Source: Paenibacillus peoriae
GTDB lineage: Bacteria; Bacillota; Bacilli; Paenibacillales; Paenibacillaceae
DNA length: 64,000 nucleotides
NCBI RefSeq assembly: GCF_022531965.1
Contig: NZ_CP092831.1
Span: 4,968,501 to 5,032,500, forward strand
Reading direction: 5' to 3'
Below the pieces are notes generated by a model. That model was given only the letters and a program-made list of their open reading frames with translations. It was not told the DNA's origin and searched no databases. Shown here piece by piece: positions 16,593-27,000 of the stretch; position 1 is the first letter of the stretch; each line of letters starts with the position of its first letter. The position numbers and the translations under genes were made by a program.

Positions 16593-17939
16593 TCATTCTG
16601 ATTGTGCGTCCGTCGGTGCATTAATGTATGTATCTGTAAGCACATCAGTCGGTGCAGCCACAGGCACATCATCCGTTGCTGATTCACTGTTCTGGAGTAG
16701 TGCTCTCGGATAGGTCCGTGCACGCTCATAGTACCAGTCAAACAAGAAGCGGGCCATCGCCTGACGTCGGTTATCGCCATCCCACTTTAACCCGGCTGTT
16801 GGGTCCGCAAATGAACTCCTTGCTCCAGCTTCCAGCAGAAAGCCATTCATGTGTGCGGTCATGCTGACATTACCGGCTGCTGTAAAAATGGACTTCGTGT
16901 TTTGCCCAAATCCATTATTAGAGCCGTTAAACAAATTCCAGTACTCCGAATCGCCGGGCTGTGTTTTGAACCAGGTAAATTCTGTGATATTTATTGGATA
17001 GGCTTGAGCTGCCGCCTTAATGTTGGAATTCCATTGCGATTGTAGCTTGTCCTTGTTATCATGCGCTCCGTAGCCCGGATACCAGTGGACAGCATAGCCG
17101 TAGTTGTTTAAGGGGTCGGTCAACGGGTGTTTTGCCGCCGGGCTGTAAAATTGGTTGTATCCAAGCCCTGCAGCCCAGATGACATTATTCGCTCCTTTAC
17201 TTCGAATCGTGGAAATGATAGAGTTTTGGAATCTTCTCAGATCATTCCAATGGTCAACAAAATCATTTTCGCCAGGATAGCCTCCCCAATGCCCATTCGC
17301 ATATGACTTAATAGGCTCGTTGATCAGTTCAAACATGACGTTATCCGCGCTATTAATAGCCGGCTGCGAGGCAAGATACCCCCATATTTGATTGAATTTG
17401 TCCAGATTGGATTGTGTTGTAGCCTGGTCGTTAGCCAAAGTGAAATCAAGACCAAGGGTAACATAAATGCCCTTTGTTTTCGCATAATTGATGTATGGAA
17501 TAATCACATTTTGTGTAGCTGCTTGTAAACCTGAGAAATTGTATGACCCTGCGGCCACATCTCCCATATCCTGGCGGTCAATAAACAATCGGACCTGATT
17601 CATATACCAGCCGTGGTTGCTTCCATACTTCGGTCTGGTGTCTGCAAAGGTGTCAGTGATATCCTTCAAATAAGCCAAAATTGCTGCATGACGATTGTTA
17701 CCATTTAAATTGAGATAATAATTACTATTTTGATAGGTCCAGTATGCCCCCGACGGCTGATGCCAGCCACTTAAAACAACAGGTTTTCCGCTGCTGTTCA
17801 CCAATTGATTGCCCCTGACATGGAGCTTTCCCATAGGCATACCTGACCATGCATCTATATGTTGGCCAAAGACCGGTGTTAAAGGCAATAAGAATACAAG
17901 TATCAGAGCTATTTTACATACCATACCTAATTTTTTCAA
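16593..17939 (-). CDS. Secreted GH5 glycoside hydrolase (cellulase/glucanase-like)
   Basis: 448 residues with a signal peptide (KKLGMVCKIALILVFLLP, cleavage near VFG). The single catalytic domain carries the acid/base Glu208 in MFELINEP and the nucleophile Glu320 in NITEFTW, plus the His/Tyr pair in YAVHWYPGYG. These are clan GH-A hallmarks. There is no carbohydrate-binding module; the last 30 residues are a low-complexity Thr/Ala/Asp tail. The best start is TTG at 17939 with GGAGG 7 bases upstream, although an ATG six codons later is possible. It is divergent from the lichenase gene, which suggests joint use of plant or fungal glucans. The exact substrate within GH5 cannot be read by eye. 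Confidence 0.88.
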   Translation of the reverse strand: MKKLGMVCKIALILVFLLPLTPVFGQHIDAWSGMPMGKLHVRGNQLVNSSGKPVVLSGWHQPSGAYWTYQNSNYYLNLNGNNRHAAILAYLKDITDTFADTRPKYGSNHGWYMNQVRLFIDRQDMGDVAAGSYNFSGLQAATQNVIIPYINYAKTKGIYVTLGLDFTLANDQATTQSNLDKFNQIWGYLASQPAINSADNVMFELINEPIKSYANGHWGGYPGENDFVDHWNDLRRFQNSIISTIRSKGANNVIWAAGLGYNQFYSPAAKHPLTDPLNNYGYAVHWYPGYGAHDNKDKLQSQWNSNIKAAAQAYPINITEFTWFKTQPGDSEYWNLFNGSNNGFGQNTKSIFTAAGNVSMTAHMNGFLLEAGARSSFADPTAGLKWDGDNRRQAMARFLFDWYYERARTYPRALLQNSESATDDVPVAAPTDVLTDTYINAPTDAQSE

Positions 17940-17971
17940 AGAAAGGCCTCCGCTTCAAAAATTAATTGACT

Positions 17972-18000
17972 ATTATACCAAAAGAATAAAATGGTATAAA
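17972..18000 (-). promoter_or_regulatory. Candidate promoter of the GH5 gene with overlapping inverted repeat
   Basis: Minus strand TATAAT (17972-17977) is preceded by TGG (extended -10), with TTTATA as a weak -35 (17995-18000) 17 bases away. An 8-bp inverted repeat (TTATACCA at 17973-17980, TGGTATAA at 17992-17999) covers both boxes and could be an operator. Confidence 0.55.
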
Positions 18001-18219
18001 CATGTAGTGGCTCCGCTTCCTGAGTCTATCCCATTTCAAAATCATCCTCCCCCCTTAATGGCAAATCACAACCCTGTTTTTCATTTATTGTATATAATTG
18101 TATATCTTTCATTTACAAACCACAACTTGATAAAATTTAGTTTTTTTTAAATTATGCCTCAAGTGTTAAGTTTGCTATTGTGGACGACTCCATTTCAAAC
18201 TACAATGAAGATACCAAAT

Positions 18220-18235
18220 TTGGAAGCGCTTTATT
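18220..18235 (+). promoter_or_regulatory. cre-like CcpA site upstream of the lichenase gene
   Basis: TTGGAAGCGCTTTATT fits the cre consensus except for the CA near the end. It stands 89 bases before the lichenase ATG. A weak promoter (TTGATA at 18127-18132, AATTAT at 18150-18155, 17 bases apart) lies upstream of it. The rest of the gap 18001-18323 is AT-rich and shows nothing else. Confidence 0.5.
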
Positions 18236-18323
18236 TTTTTCGGTAAGATGGTCAATACTTGAAATAATGTATCATCGTCATCCATTTCTTTCATGTTTGG
18301 TCAATCTTTTATGGAGGTGTAAA

Positions 18324-19037
18324 ATGAAGAAGAAATCTTGGTTCACTTTAATGGTCACGGGCATTGTCTCTCTGTTTTTTTCGGTAAGCGTTTATGCGGG
18401 GAATGTTTTTTGGGAACCACTTAATGGTTTCAATTCGGGGGCATGGCAAAAGGCAGACGGATATTCCAATGGGAACATGTTTAATTGCACTTGGCGTGCC
18501 AATAATGTTAATTTTACGAACGATGGCAAAATGAAGCTTGGCTTAACGAGTTCTGCGTACAATAAGTTTGACTGCGGAGAGTATCGATCGACGAACACTT
18601 ACAGATACGGCTTATACGAGGTCAGTATGAAGCCTGCTAAAAATACAGGGATCGTATCTTCCTTTTTTACGTATACGGGGCCTACTGATGGCACGCAATG
18701 GGATGAAATAGATATTGAATTTTTAGGCAAAGACACGACAAAAGTGCAATTCAACTATTATACAAACGGTGTCGGTGGTCACGAGAAGGTTGTTGATCTG
18801 GGCTTTGATGCATCAAGAGGCTTTCACACCTATGCTTTCGATTGGCAGCCAGGATACATTAAGTGGTATGTTGACGGGGTTCTAAAGCATACGGCAACTA
18901 CAAACATACCAAGCACGCCAGGCAAGATTATGATGAATTTATGGAATGGCACTGGCGTTGACGACTGGCTAGGTTCGTATAATGGAGCGAATCCGCTATA
19001 CGCTGAATATGATTGGGTAAAATACACGAGCAATTAG
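18324..19037 (+). CDS. Secreted beta-1,3-1,4-glucanase (lichenase, GH16)
   Basis: 237 residues from the ATG at 18324, which has GGAGG 7 bases upstream; 48 open codons before it are not preceded by a ribosome site. The signal peptide ([14 protein letters not shown]) is cleaved near VYA. The jelly-roll domain has the GH16 active site WDEIDIEF with nucleophile Glu128, Asp130 and acid/base Glu132. It also has the two Cys (MFNCTW and KFDCGEY) that form the disulfide of Bacillus and Paenibacillus lichenases. The enzyme cuts mixed-linkage cereal glucans outside the cell. It is very close in length and motifs to known P. polymyxa and P. macerans enzymes. Confidence 0.93.
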   Translation: MKKKSWFTLMVTGIVSLFFSVSVYAGNVFWEPLNGFNSGAWQKADGYSNGNMFNCTWRANNVNFTNDGKMKLGLTSSAYNKFDCGEYRSTNTYRYGLYEVSMKPAKNTGIVSSFFTYTGPTDGTQWDEIDIEFLGKDTTKVQFNYYTNGVGGHEKVVDLGFDASRGFHTYAFDWQPGYIKWYVDGVLKHTATTNIPSTPGKIMMNLWNGTGVDDWLGSYNGANPLYAEYDWVKYTSN

Positions 19038-19061
19038 CCCATAGTATAAAAGCAGCCCTGT

Positions 19062-19152
19062 ATGAAGTGCCCCCTTAAAGTTAGACAAATATTTTTATGC
19101 AACCAGTTGGGCATGAGTTCGGTATTGTACCGGGCTCATGCCTTTTAGTTTG
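19062..19152 (-). mobile_element. IS3-family (IS150-type) remnant: end of the element and transposase C-terminus
   Basis: On the minus strand the last 18 codons of an OrfB transposase are readable (KLKGMSPVQYRTHAQLVA then stop at 19095-19097). This is the typical end of IS150-group integrase-core proteins. The adjoining bases 19062-19090 look like the element's outer end. The rest of the element is missing. Confidence 0.7.
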
Positions 19153-19155
19153 AAG

Positions 19156-19249
19156 ACGGTCAGATGCTGTATCGAAAATGGGTTACCGTGAAGTCGGCAT
19201 TTTTGAAAAACAAGGGGTTATAACAGCGACAGCCAAGGACGAAAAATAA
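19156..19249 (+). pseudogene. GNAT acetyltransferase C-terminal fragment
   Basis: The open frame ends at TAA 19247-19249 and includes AVSKMGYREVGIFEKQG. This is the usual C-terminal strand-helix region of phosphinothricin/GNAT acetyltransferases. The N-terminal acetyl-CoA part is absent; the fragment begins where the IS3 remnant ends, so the insertion or a later deletion probably removed it. Confidence 0.55.
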
Positions 19250-19250
19250 T

Positions 19251-19270
19251 GGCAGCCTATCAGGGCTGCC
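19251..19270. terminator. Hairpin after the GNAT fragment
   Basis: A 7-bp perfect stem GGCAGCC / GGCTGCC with a 6-base loop lies directly after the GNAT fragment stop. There is no T run on the plus side; ATTATTTTT follows on the minus side. Confidence 0.4.
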
Positions 19271-19338
19271 ACTCCAACTTGAACATAGCAAATAAGAGGA
19301 CAGTTGATGGCCTCAAGTCCTATTTAAGGATTTATCAC

Positions 19339-19930
19339 CTACTTCATCCATAGCCCACCATCGTCCAGTTTTTCTACGCTCTTTAAAAAGAAATTTACTG
19401 GCTTAGTTTTTTGAAGATGAGCACTCGTTTCAAATAGCGTCAAAGAGTTAGAAGCACCATCTACTATCGGGACTAAAACTAAACTAATCTCATCAATTAA
19501 ACCTTCAACAGTGAAATTCAAACTTTCTTTTCCTCCAAAAACATAAGAGTTACCTAGCTTTTTCAAATGAGCTAAATGAGCATCCGATGCTTGTTCGGAA
19601 AGTACTTCTATAATATGATGACCGAATCGATCATCATCATTAGAAATGATGTTTTTTGTCCATCTAATTTCCTAAAAGGATCTACTGCAACTGCATAGGT
19701 TTTAGCATTGGGATTCGCTACGTAATCTGTTCTAGGGATCGTCGGAGTGTTGTCTTGATCTAAATTTATTTTTTTCCAAAAGTGGAATGTTTCTCCATGG
19801 TAATCCTGCCGCAAATCCATGCTTGGCATTCGTAAAGATCATGAATTCCCTTGTATTTTTTAGTAAAATATGCCGTTCGATTCTCTTCTAAGAAATCTCC
19901 AACGATTTTGCCATTTAGTGATGTTAGCAT
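19339..19930 (-). pseudogene. Broken dihydrofolate reductase-like (RibD C-domain family) gene
   Basis: Three reading frames together rebuild one protein. An N-terminal piece from the ATG at 19930 (MLTSLNGKIVGDFLEENR to WICGRITMEKH) is followed by a middle piece in another frame (FWKKINLDQDNTP, then YVANPNAKTYAVAVDP). The C-terminal piece begins NIISNDDDRFGHHIIEVLS and ends in EGLIDEISLVLVPIVDGAS and KLDDGGLWMK. At least two frameshifts and a probable internal deletion (the expected stretch between SLNF and EGLIDE is missing) make it non-functional. Family members are NADPH-dependent reductases of unknown substrate. Confidence 0.75.
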
Positions 19931-19962
19931 GTGACAGACAAATAATATATAGTCTCTCCAAA

Positions 19963-20136
19963 TTAATCCTTATCAATATGTTCTCCTGTCTTTAACTTTT
20001 CTAATATTTCTTTACCATAATATTTATTTAAACCAAAGCAGCCGTGTTTTTAATAATCTTGAGTTACCAACACTAAATCGTAGTTACCTACATTAATGTT
20101 TCTGAACAGGAAGTGTCAGGTGATAAAAAAGTCGTG
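19963..20136 (-). pseudogene. Degenerate hypothetical coding fragment
   Basis: One minus-strand frame reads as coherent protein but is interrupted by two stops: FLFRNINVGNYDLVLVTQDY, stop, then KHGCFGLNKYYGKEILEKLK and GEHIDKD before the final stop at 19963. I do not recognise the family. It fits the decay of the surrounding DNA. Confidence 0.35.
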
Positions 20137-20265
20137 AACCAAATTTGTTGATTTTACTGCGTTTGCCAGAGCACGTGATAAACACGAAAAATAAAAAGTC
20201 TGAAACCACCATAAATTACCATAAAAAGAAAGTTGGAAACTTGTACTATTACGATAATATAATTT

Positions 20266-20767
20266 TCATAACCATTTCCTCAATATACTGGATGTCGCAT
20301 ATAACGTGCTTAAATGATCCATTTTCTTTTTCAAAGAATTATCTCTAGTAATCTGTCCATCTTTAGTCCATTGTCCATATATTTGAACTAACCGCCCTGT
20401 AGTTCGTGAGAGTTCAAGAAGTGCTGTCTTCAGATGCTCTTTTTGAACTAAAGTTAGGTTATTATCCATTTTTATTTTATTAAATTCTTCTATCAAATCT
20501 CTTACTAATTCATTATTCACTTCTTTCAATGAAGCCATTATATCTCTAGCTAGTTTATTAATTTTCTTTTTTTGTTCGAATGATAGCTTGATTTTACTTA
20601 ATTCTTTAAATAGTGAACTTATGGAAGGTAGATTACTATTCCAGCCTCCTGATTGTAATACTGAAAAAAACGTTTCGGCATAATACCAAAAGTCTTCTCC
20701 AAGAGCTTCACGTTTCCTTTTTTATCCTGTAGTCTTCGTGTGCCTTTTGTTGTTCTTCTGGTGTCAT
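20266..20767 (-). pseudogene. Hypothetical protein gene with an N-terminal frameshift
   Basis: From the ATG at 20767 the frame reads MTPEEQQKAHEDYRIKKE and then hits TGA. A one-base shift near 20722 continues as REALGEDFWYYAETFFSVLQ and runs to a stop at 20266 (end SILRKWL). The joined product would be about 165 residues, mostly charged helices, with no membrane segment. The last 90 residues (from MASLKEVNNELVRDLIEEF) are an open frame on their own. I do not recognise the family. The bases 20768-20949 hold nothing I can support. Confidence 0.45.
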
Positions 20768-20949
20768 AGTCAAAAGATTAAACTCGTCTGCAACGATCGA
20801 CAATTACTTCTTTTCGTTTTTCGGGTATTCGGATTTTATGGTGGAATTATTTCTGTTTGTGTTTTGTCGATTTTCCAATAAATCGAATTAGTTACTCAAC
20901 GGCACTTGATGTCCGATTCCTGTGGTGGATTTTTCCCTTTCATTTTGGG

Positions 20950-21002
20950 AAAAAAACCGGCAGGATGCGTACCGAGAGAAATACGGCATACACCCAAGCC
21001 GG
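20950..21002 (-). terminator. Strong terminator of the pmx operon
   Basis: Nine bases past the pmxE stop, CCGGC (20998-21002, read on the minus strand) pairs with GCCGG (20957-20961). A 12-bp inner stem follows (one A-C mismatch, three G-U pairs) with a 9-base loop, and then seven T on the minus strand. It closes the antibiotic operon and shields it from the decayed DNA to its left. Confidence 0.88.
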
Positions 21003-21010
21003 GTAAGGGA

Positions 21011-24000
21011 TTAGAAAATAATATCAATAGCCTCTAGCACATCTTGCTCCTGTTCGGATTGCCCGTTCAGGGAAATATCCTTCAACAGCACCGAAGGCTG
21101 TTCGCAAATTTGGGTGATGATCACGAGCAGGTCCTGAGCGAAATTGTCGATCAGATTGCGCGTAAACAACTTGGTGGCATATTCAAACTGCCCGTTCATT
21201 CCCTCATCCAGCAACGAAATGACCAAGGTAAGATCAAATTGGGAAACTGTATGAGTTTCCGGATAAGATTCGATCTTGATATCCCTGAAGCTTTGAACGT
21301 TATCTTCCTTGGTTTCCAGAACAAACATGACATCGAATACAGGATTGCGGCTTTGATCTCGCGGCGCCTGCAGCTTTTTCACAAGCTCCTCGAACGGATA
21401 ATCCTGGTGGTCGTAGGCCGCCAGCATCGTTTCTTTGACTTCATTCAAGTAAGCGAGGAACGTCTTCTCCCCGGACGGATAATGGCGAATCGCCAAAGTG
21501 TTGACAAACATCCCGATGAGCGGCTCCAGGTCGGCATGTGTGCGGCCCGAAACCGGCATGCCTACAATGAAGTCTTCTTGTCCCGAGTACTTGCTGAGCA
21601 GGATTGAATAGGCCGCCAATAACACCATATAAAGGGTGGCGCCATTCTCATCGGCGATGCGCTGCAAGCTGTCGGTCATCTGCTTGTCGATGCTGAAAGG
21701 CAGCACATCTCCCTCAAAGCTGCGAGCGGTAGGTCTGACAAAGTCCGTAGGCAGTTCAAGCGTCGGCAGTTCGCCTTCCAGCACGTCCAGCCAGTAGGCT
21801 TCCTGACGTTTCAGTCGCTCTTTTACAGGTTCGGACTGCTGCCAAGCGGCGAATTCCTTGTATTGAATCCGAAGCGGTTCCAGAGTCTCGCCGTTATACA
21901 GGCGCAACAGCTCTTCGACAAAGATGCCCATCGACATGCCATCCGTGACGATATGATGAATGTCCAGCATGAGCAGTTGCCGTTCCGCTTCCCATTCGAC
22001 TAAGCCCACACGCAGCAGCGGCGGCCGCTCCAAATCAAAGACGCGCACAAAGCCGTCTACGATGCTCTTCGTTTCACTTTCCGTCGCTTTCGTATACTCG
22101 ACGGCAAACTTCAAGTCCGGATAAATCCGTTGTACCGGTTCGCCGTCGACCATTTCGAAGCCGGTTCGCAAAATTTCGTGACGAGCTATCAATCCTTTGA
22201 GCGCCGCCTCGAATTGATTCCGTTCCAAGCGCCCGACGAGAACCGTCATGCCGGACATGTTGTAGCTAAGCTCGGCGCCTTCCATCTGCTGCTGGATGTA
22301 CAGCCGTTTTTGCACGGAGGAAAGCGGATAGTAATCCCTCTTATCCAGAACCGGAATGGAGAGGTGTTCCTGCCGCTCCAATTGGCTGATCGCTTCGGCC
22401 ATCGCTTCGATGGTCGAGTGCCGGAACACATCGCGCAGCGGCAGATCCACGCTCAGCTCCTTGTGCACCTTGCTGACCAGCGTCGTCGCCCGCAGGGAGT
22501 GCCCGCCGAGGTCGAAGAAGTTGTCCGTCACGCCAATCGTGACCGGCCCGAGCACGTCCTGCCAGATGGCGACCAGTTTCGCCTCCAGTTCGGTGCGCGG
22601 CGCCACGTATTCGCGGCCTGCGCTTGCTCCCCCTTCCGGCGCCGGCAGCGCCTTCCGGTCGATTTTCCCGTTCGGCGTCAGAGGCAGGTGCTCCAGTTCG
22701 ACGAAGTACGACGGGATCATGTAACCCGGCAGCTCGCTGGCAATCGCCCGTTTCAGGTCCGCCGCCGTCAAGCCTTCTTCCGTTGTATAATAAGCGCACA
22801 AAGCTTTCTGACCTTCTTGATCCTCCCTGACGACGACGACCGCTTCCTTCACGCCACCTACACTCAGCAGCTTCGCTTCGACTTCGCCCGTCTCAATCCG
22901 GTAGCCCCGGATTTTCGCCTGGTTGTCGATCCGGCCGATGAAGTCCACGTTGCCGTCTTCCATCCACCGCGCCAAGTCGCCCGTGCGGTACAGCCGCTCG
23001 TCCGCGGCGAACGGGCTGTGTACGAACTTCTCTTCTGTCAGCTCCGGACGGTTCAAGTACCCGCGCGCCACTCCGACTCCGCCGATGACCAGCTCGCCCA
23101 GCACCCCGACCGGCACCGGGTTCAGATGCGCGTCCACGATGTAGAATTTCGCATTCAGCCACGCCTTGCCGATCGGCACATGGCCTGTCTGCGGCAGCTT
23201 CGCCAGCTCCTCGTCGTAGAAGCTAGAGTCGATCGCCGCTTCCGTCACGCCGTAAGCATTGATGATCCGGAACAACGAGCCGAAGCGTTCCTGCAAGGTC
23301 CGGTAATCCGCCACGCTGCAGCTGTCCGAGCTCGTGATCAACAGCTCCATCCAGCTCATATCCAGCCGCTGATCGTGCACGTACTCCAGGAACGGCACGA
23401 TCAGCGCCGGCGTCGATTCGAAGATGGTGACCCGTTCCCGCTCCATCCAGTAGTGCAGACGAGACGGATCGATCCGGTCGTCCTTCGGCACAATCACCAT
23501 CGTGCCTCCGTTGTACAGTGTCCGCGCGATATCTCCTACGAACACGTCGAACGAGAAGCTTGCGAGCTGCAGCAGCCGCACCGGGAACTGATCCAACCGG
23601 TATTCCCGCTGGTAGCCCGCCGCCGTGTTCACCAGGCCGCGGTGCTCGATCATCACGCCCTTCGGCTTGCCCGTCGTTCCCGACGTATAGATCACGTACG
23701 CCAGATCCTCCGGACGGGCTTCATGGAAGCTGTCGGCATTCGTCCGCTCCTCACTGTACGAAGTTTCGTCGTCCAGGTACAGCACCGCCGCCAGCGCCAG
23801 CTCCTCTTCGCCGAGCCAGGCTTCGGCACGCTCTCGCAGCGGCGTTTGCGTCAGCAGCACCTTCGCTCCGCTGTCTTCGAGCATGAACCGCACGCGCTCT
23901 GCCGGGTAGTCCGGGTCGAGCGGCACATACGCCCCGCCCGCTTTCCAGACGGCCAGCACGGCCACCAGCAAGTCCACCGAACGCTCGGCGAGAATGCCGA

Positions 24001-27000
24001 CGATCGTCTCCCGGCCGATGCCGCTTGGGCGCAGCGTAGCCGCCAAGCGGTTCGCCCGCTCGTTCAGCTCCGCATACGTCAGCCGGTCATTCTCGTACAC
24101 GACGGCCGCCTCTTCCGGCGTGCGCTCTGCCTGTTCCTCAAACAGCCGGTGGAATGCGACTGCAGGAGCCGCTTCCGGCTGCGCCGGGTTAAACGCGCCG
24201 AGAATTTGCTCTTTTTCCGCCGCCGTCAAAATGCCTAGCTCGGCAATAGTCGCCGACGGGTTGCGGAGAATGGATTCAAGCAGCTGCAAGTAGTGAGCAG
24301 CCAATTTCTCCACCGTTTCGGTTTTATAAAGAGCAGTGGCATATTCAAACAGATATTCCAAGCCTTCCTCGATCTCCGTGACGTCCAAGCTGAGATCAAA
24401 TTTAGAAACAATTTCTTCGCTGGCATACGTCGACAAATGGAGTCCGGGAAGCTGCATTTCCAAATTCTCTGTATTCTGCAAAGCAAACATCGTATCGAAC
24501 AGCGGATTGCGGGATAAATCGCGAGCCACGTTCACTTTATCCACCAGTTCCTCAAACGGATAATTCTGATGTTCAAAAGCGCCCAGCGTCGTCTCCTTGA
24601 TTTCCTTCAAGTAGTCAAGGAACGTTTTACCGGCAGCCGGATAACTGCGGATGGCCAGAGTATTGACGAACATCCCAATCAGCGGCTGAACGTCGCTGTG
24701 ATTTCTTCCCGCAATCGGCGTACCGACCACCACGTCTTCTTGCCCTGTATACTTATGCAATAATATTGTATAACCAGCAAGCAGAACCATGTAAAGCGTT
24801 GCGCCATTCTCGGCTGCAAGCCGTTTCAGACCCTCGCTTTTCTCGCTATCCATAAACAATTGCAGCGTGCGGCCCTCGTAGCTCTGCATAGATGGGCGCG
24901 GATAGTCCGTCGGCAATTCCAAAACCGGCAGCTCTCCGCGGAACATGTCGAGCCAGTAGGCTTCCTGCTTGGCAAGCTGAGCTTTCTGCTTGTCCGATTG
25001 CTGCCATACCGCATAATCTTTGTACTGAATGCGGAGCGGCTCCAACTGTTCCCCGCTGTACAAGCGGACGAACTCTTCGATCAGTACGTCAATCGAAACG
25101 CCGTCGGATACGATATGATGCGTATCGAACATTAGAATGTGCCGGTCCGGCGCCAGTTCGGCAAGGCCTACCCGCAGAAGTGGCGGCTTCGCTAGATCAA
25201 ACGGACGAACGAATTGGCGCACCGTTTCTTCCGCCTGCTCCCCGCTGATCTGCACATATTCCACCTGGAAGGCGGCTTCTTCGTAAATCCGCTGAACCGC
25301 TTCGCCTTTTACCATCTCAAAGCCGGTACGCAGCGTCTCATGACGAGCTACGAGCCCGCGGAACGCTTCTTCAAACCGCTGCCGGTCGAGCTCCCCTTCA
25401 AGCAGCATAGCTCCCGGTATGTTGTAGCTCAACTCGGCTCCTTCCAGCTGGTTCAAGATATAGAGACGTTTCTGAGCGGAAGAGAGCGAATAATACTCGC
25501 TAGGTTCCGCAGCCGGAATAGCCGTGAACGAGCCGATCTCCAGCCGCTCCATAGCCGCGGCCATTTCCTCAACCGTCGAGTAGCGGAATACGTCGCGAAG
25601 CGGGAATTCAACACCTAGCTCCTTATGCATTTTGCTGACAAGCGTCGTCGCCCGCAGGGAGTGGCCGCCGATGTCGAAGAAGTTGTCCGTTACGCCTACC
25701 GCCTTCTCCCGAACAAGCACATCCTGCCAAATGGCGGCCAGCTTCGCCTCCAGTTCGGTGCGCGGCGCCACGTATTCGCGGCCTCCGCCTGCTCCCCCTT
25801 CCGGTGCCGGCAACGCCTTCCGGTCGATCTTTCCGTTCGGCGTCAGAGGCAGGCGCTCCAGCTCCACGAAGTATGACGGGATCATGTACCCCGGCAGCTC
25901 GCTGGCAATCGCCCGTTTCAGGTCCGCCGCCGTCAAGCCTTCTTCCGCTGTATAATAAGCGCCCAAAGCTTTCTGACCTTCTTGATCTTCCCTGACGACG
26001 ACGACCGCTTCCTTCACGCCACCTACACTCAGCAGCTTCGCTTCGACTTCGCCCGTCTCAATCCGGTACCCCCGGATTTTCGCCTGGTTGTCGATCCGGC
26101 CGATGAAGTCCACGTTCCCGTCCTCCATCCACCGCGCCAAGTCTCCCGTGCGGTACAACCGCTCGCCCGCGGCGAACGGGCTGTCTACGAACTTCTCTTC
26201 TGTCAGCCCCGGACGGTTCAAGTACCCGCGAGCTACCCCGACTCCGCCGATAACCAGCTCGCCCAGCACCCCGACCGGCACCGGATTCAGGTGCGCATCC
26301 ACGATGTAGAATTTCGCATTCAGCCACGCTTTGCCGATCGGCACATGGCCTGTCTGCGGCAGCTTCGCCAATTCCTCGTCGTAGAAGCTGGAGTCGATCG
26401 CCGCTTCCGTCACGCCGTAAGCATTGATGATCCGGAACAACGAGCCGAAGCGTTCCTGCAAGGTTCGGTAATCCGCCACACTGCAACTGTCCGAGCTCGT
26501 GATCAACAGCTCCATCCAGCTCATATCCAGTTGCTGCTCGTGCACGTACTCCAGGAACGGCACGATCAGCGCCGGCGTCGATTCGAAGATGGTGACCCGT
26601 TCCCGCTCCATCCAGTGGTGCAGACGAGACGGATCGATCCGGTCGTCCTTCGGCACAATCACCATCGTGCCTCCGTTGTACAGCGTCCGCGCGATATCTC
26701 CCACGAACACGTCGAACGAGAAGCTTGCGAGCTGCAACAGCCGCACCGGGAACTGATCCAACCGGTATTCCCGCCGGTAGCCCGCCGCCGTGTTCACCAG
26801 GCTGCGGTGCTCGATCATCACGCCCTTCGGCTTGCCCGTCGTTCCCGACGTGTAGATCACGTACGCCAGGTCCTCTGGACGGGCTTCATGGAAGCTGTCG
26901 GCATTCGTCCGCTCCTCGCTGTACGAGGTTTCGTCGTCGAGGTACAGCACCGCCGCCAGCGCCAGCTCCTCTTCGCCGAGCCAGGCTTCGGCGCGCTCTC

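Noticed and set aside
22130..24238. Long plus-strand open frame of 702 codons inside pmxE, and similar ones near 25982-28978 and 52655-53866
   Set aside because: They are antisense shadows of high-GC NRPS repeats: Arg/His/Gln-rich translations, no ribosome site, no family signature, and they recur wherever the same A-domain repeat occurs.
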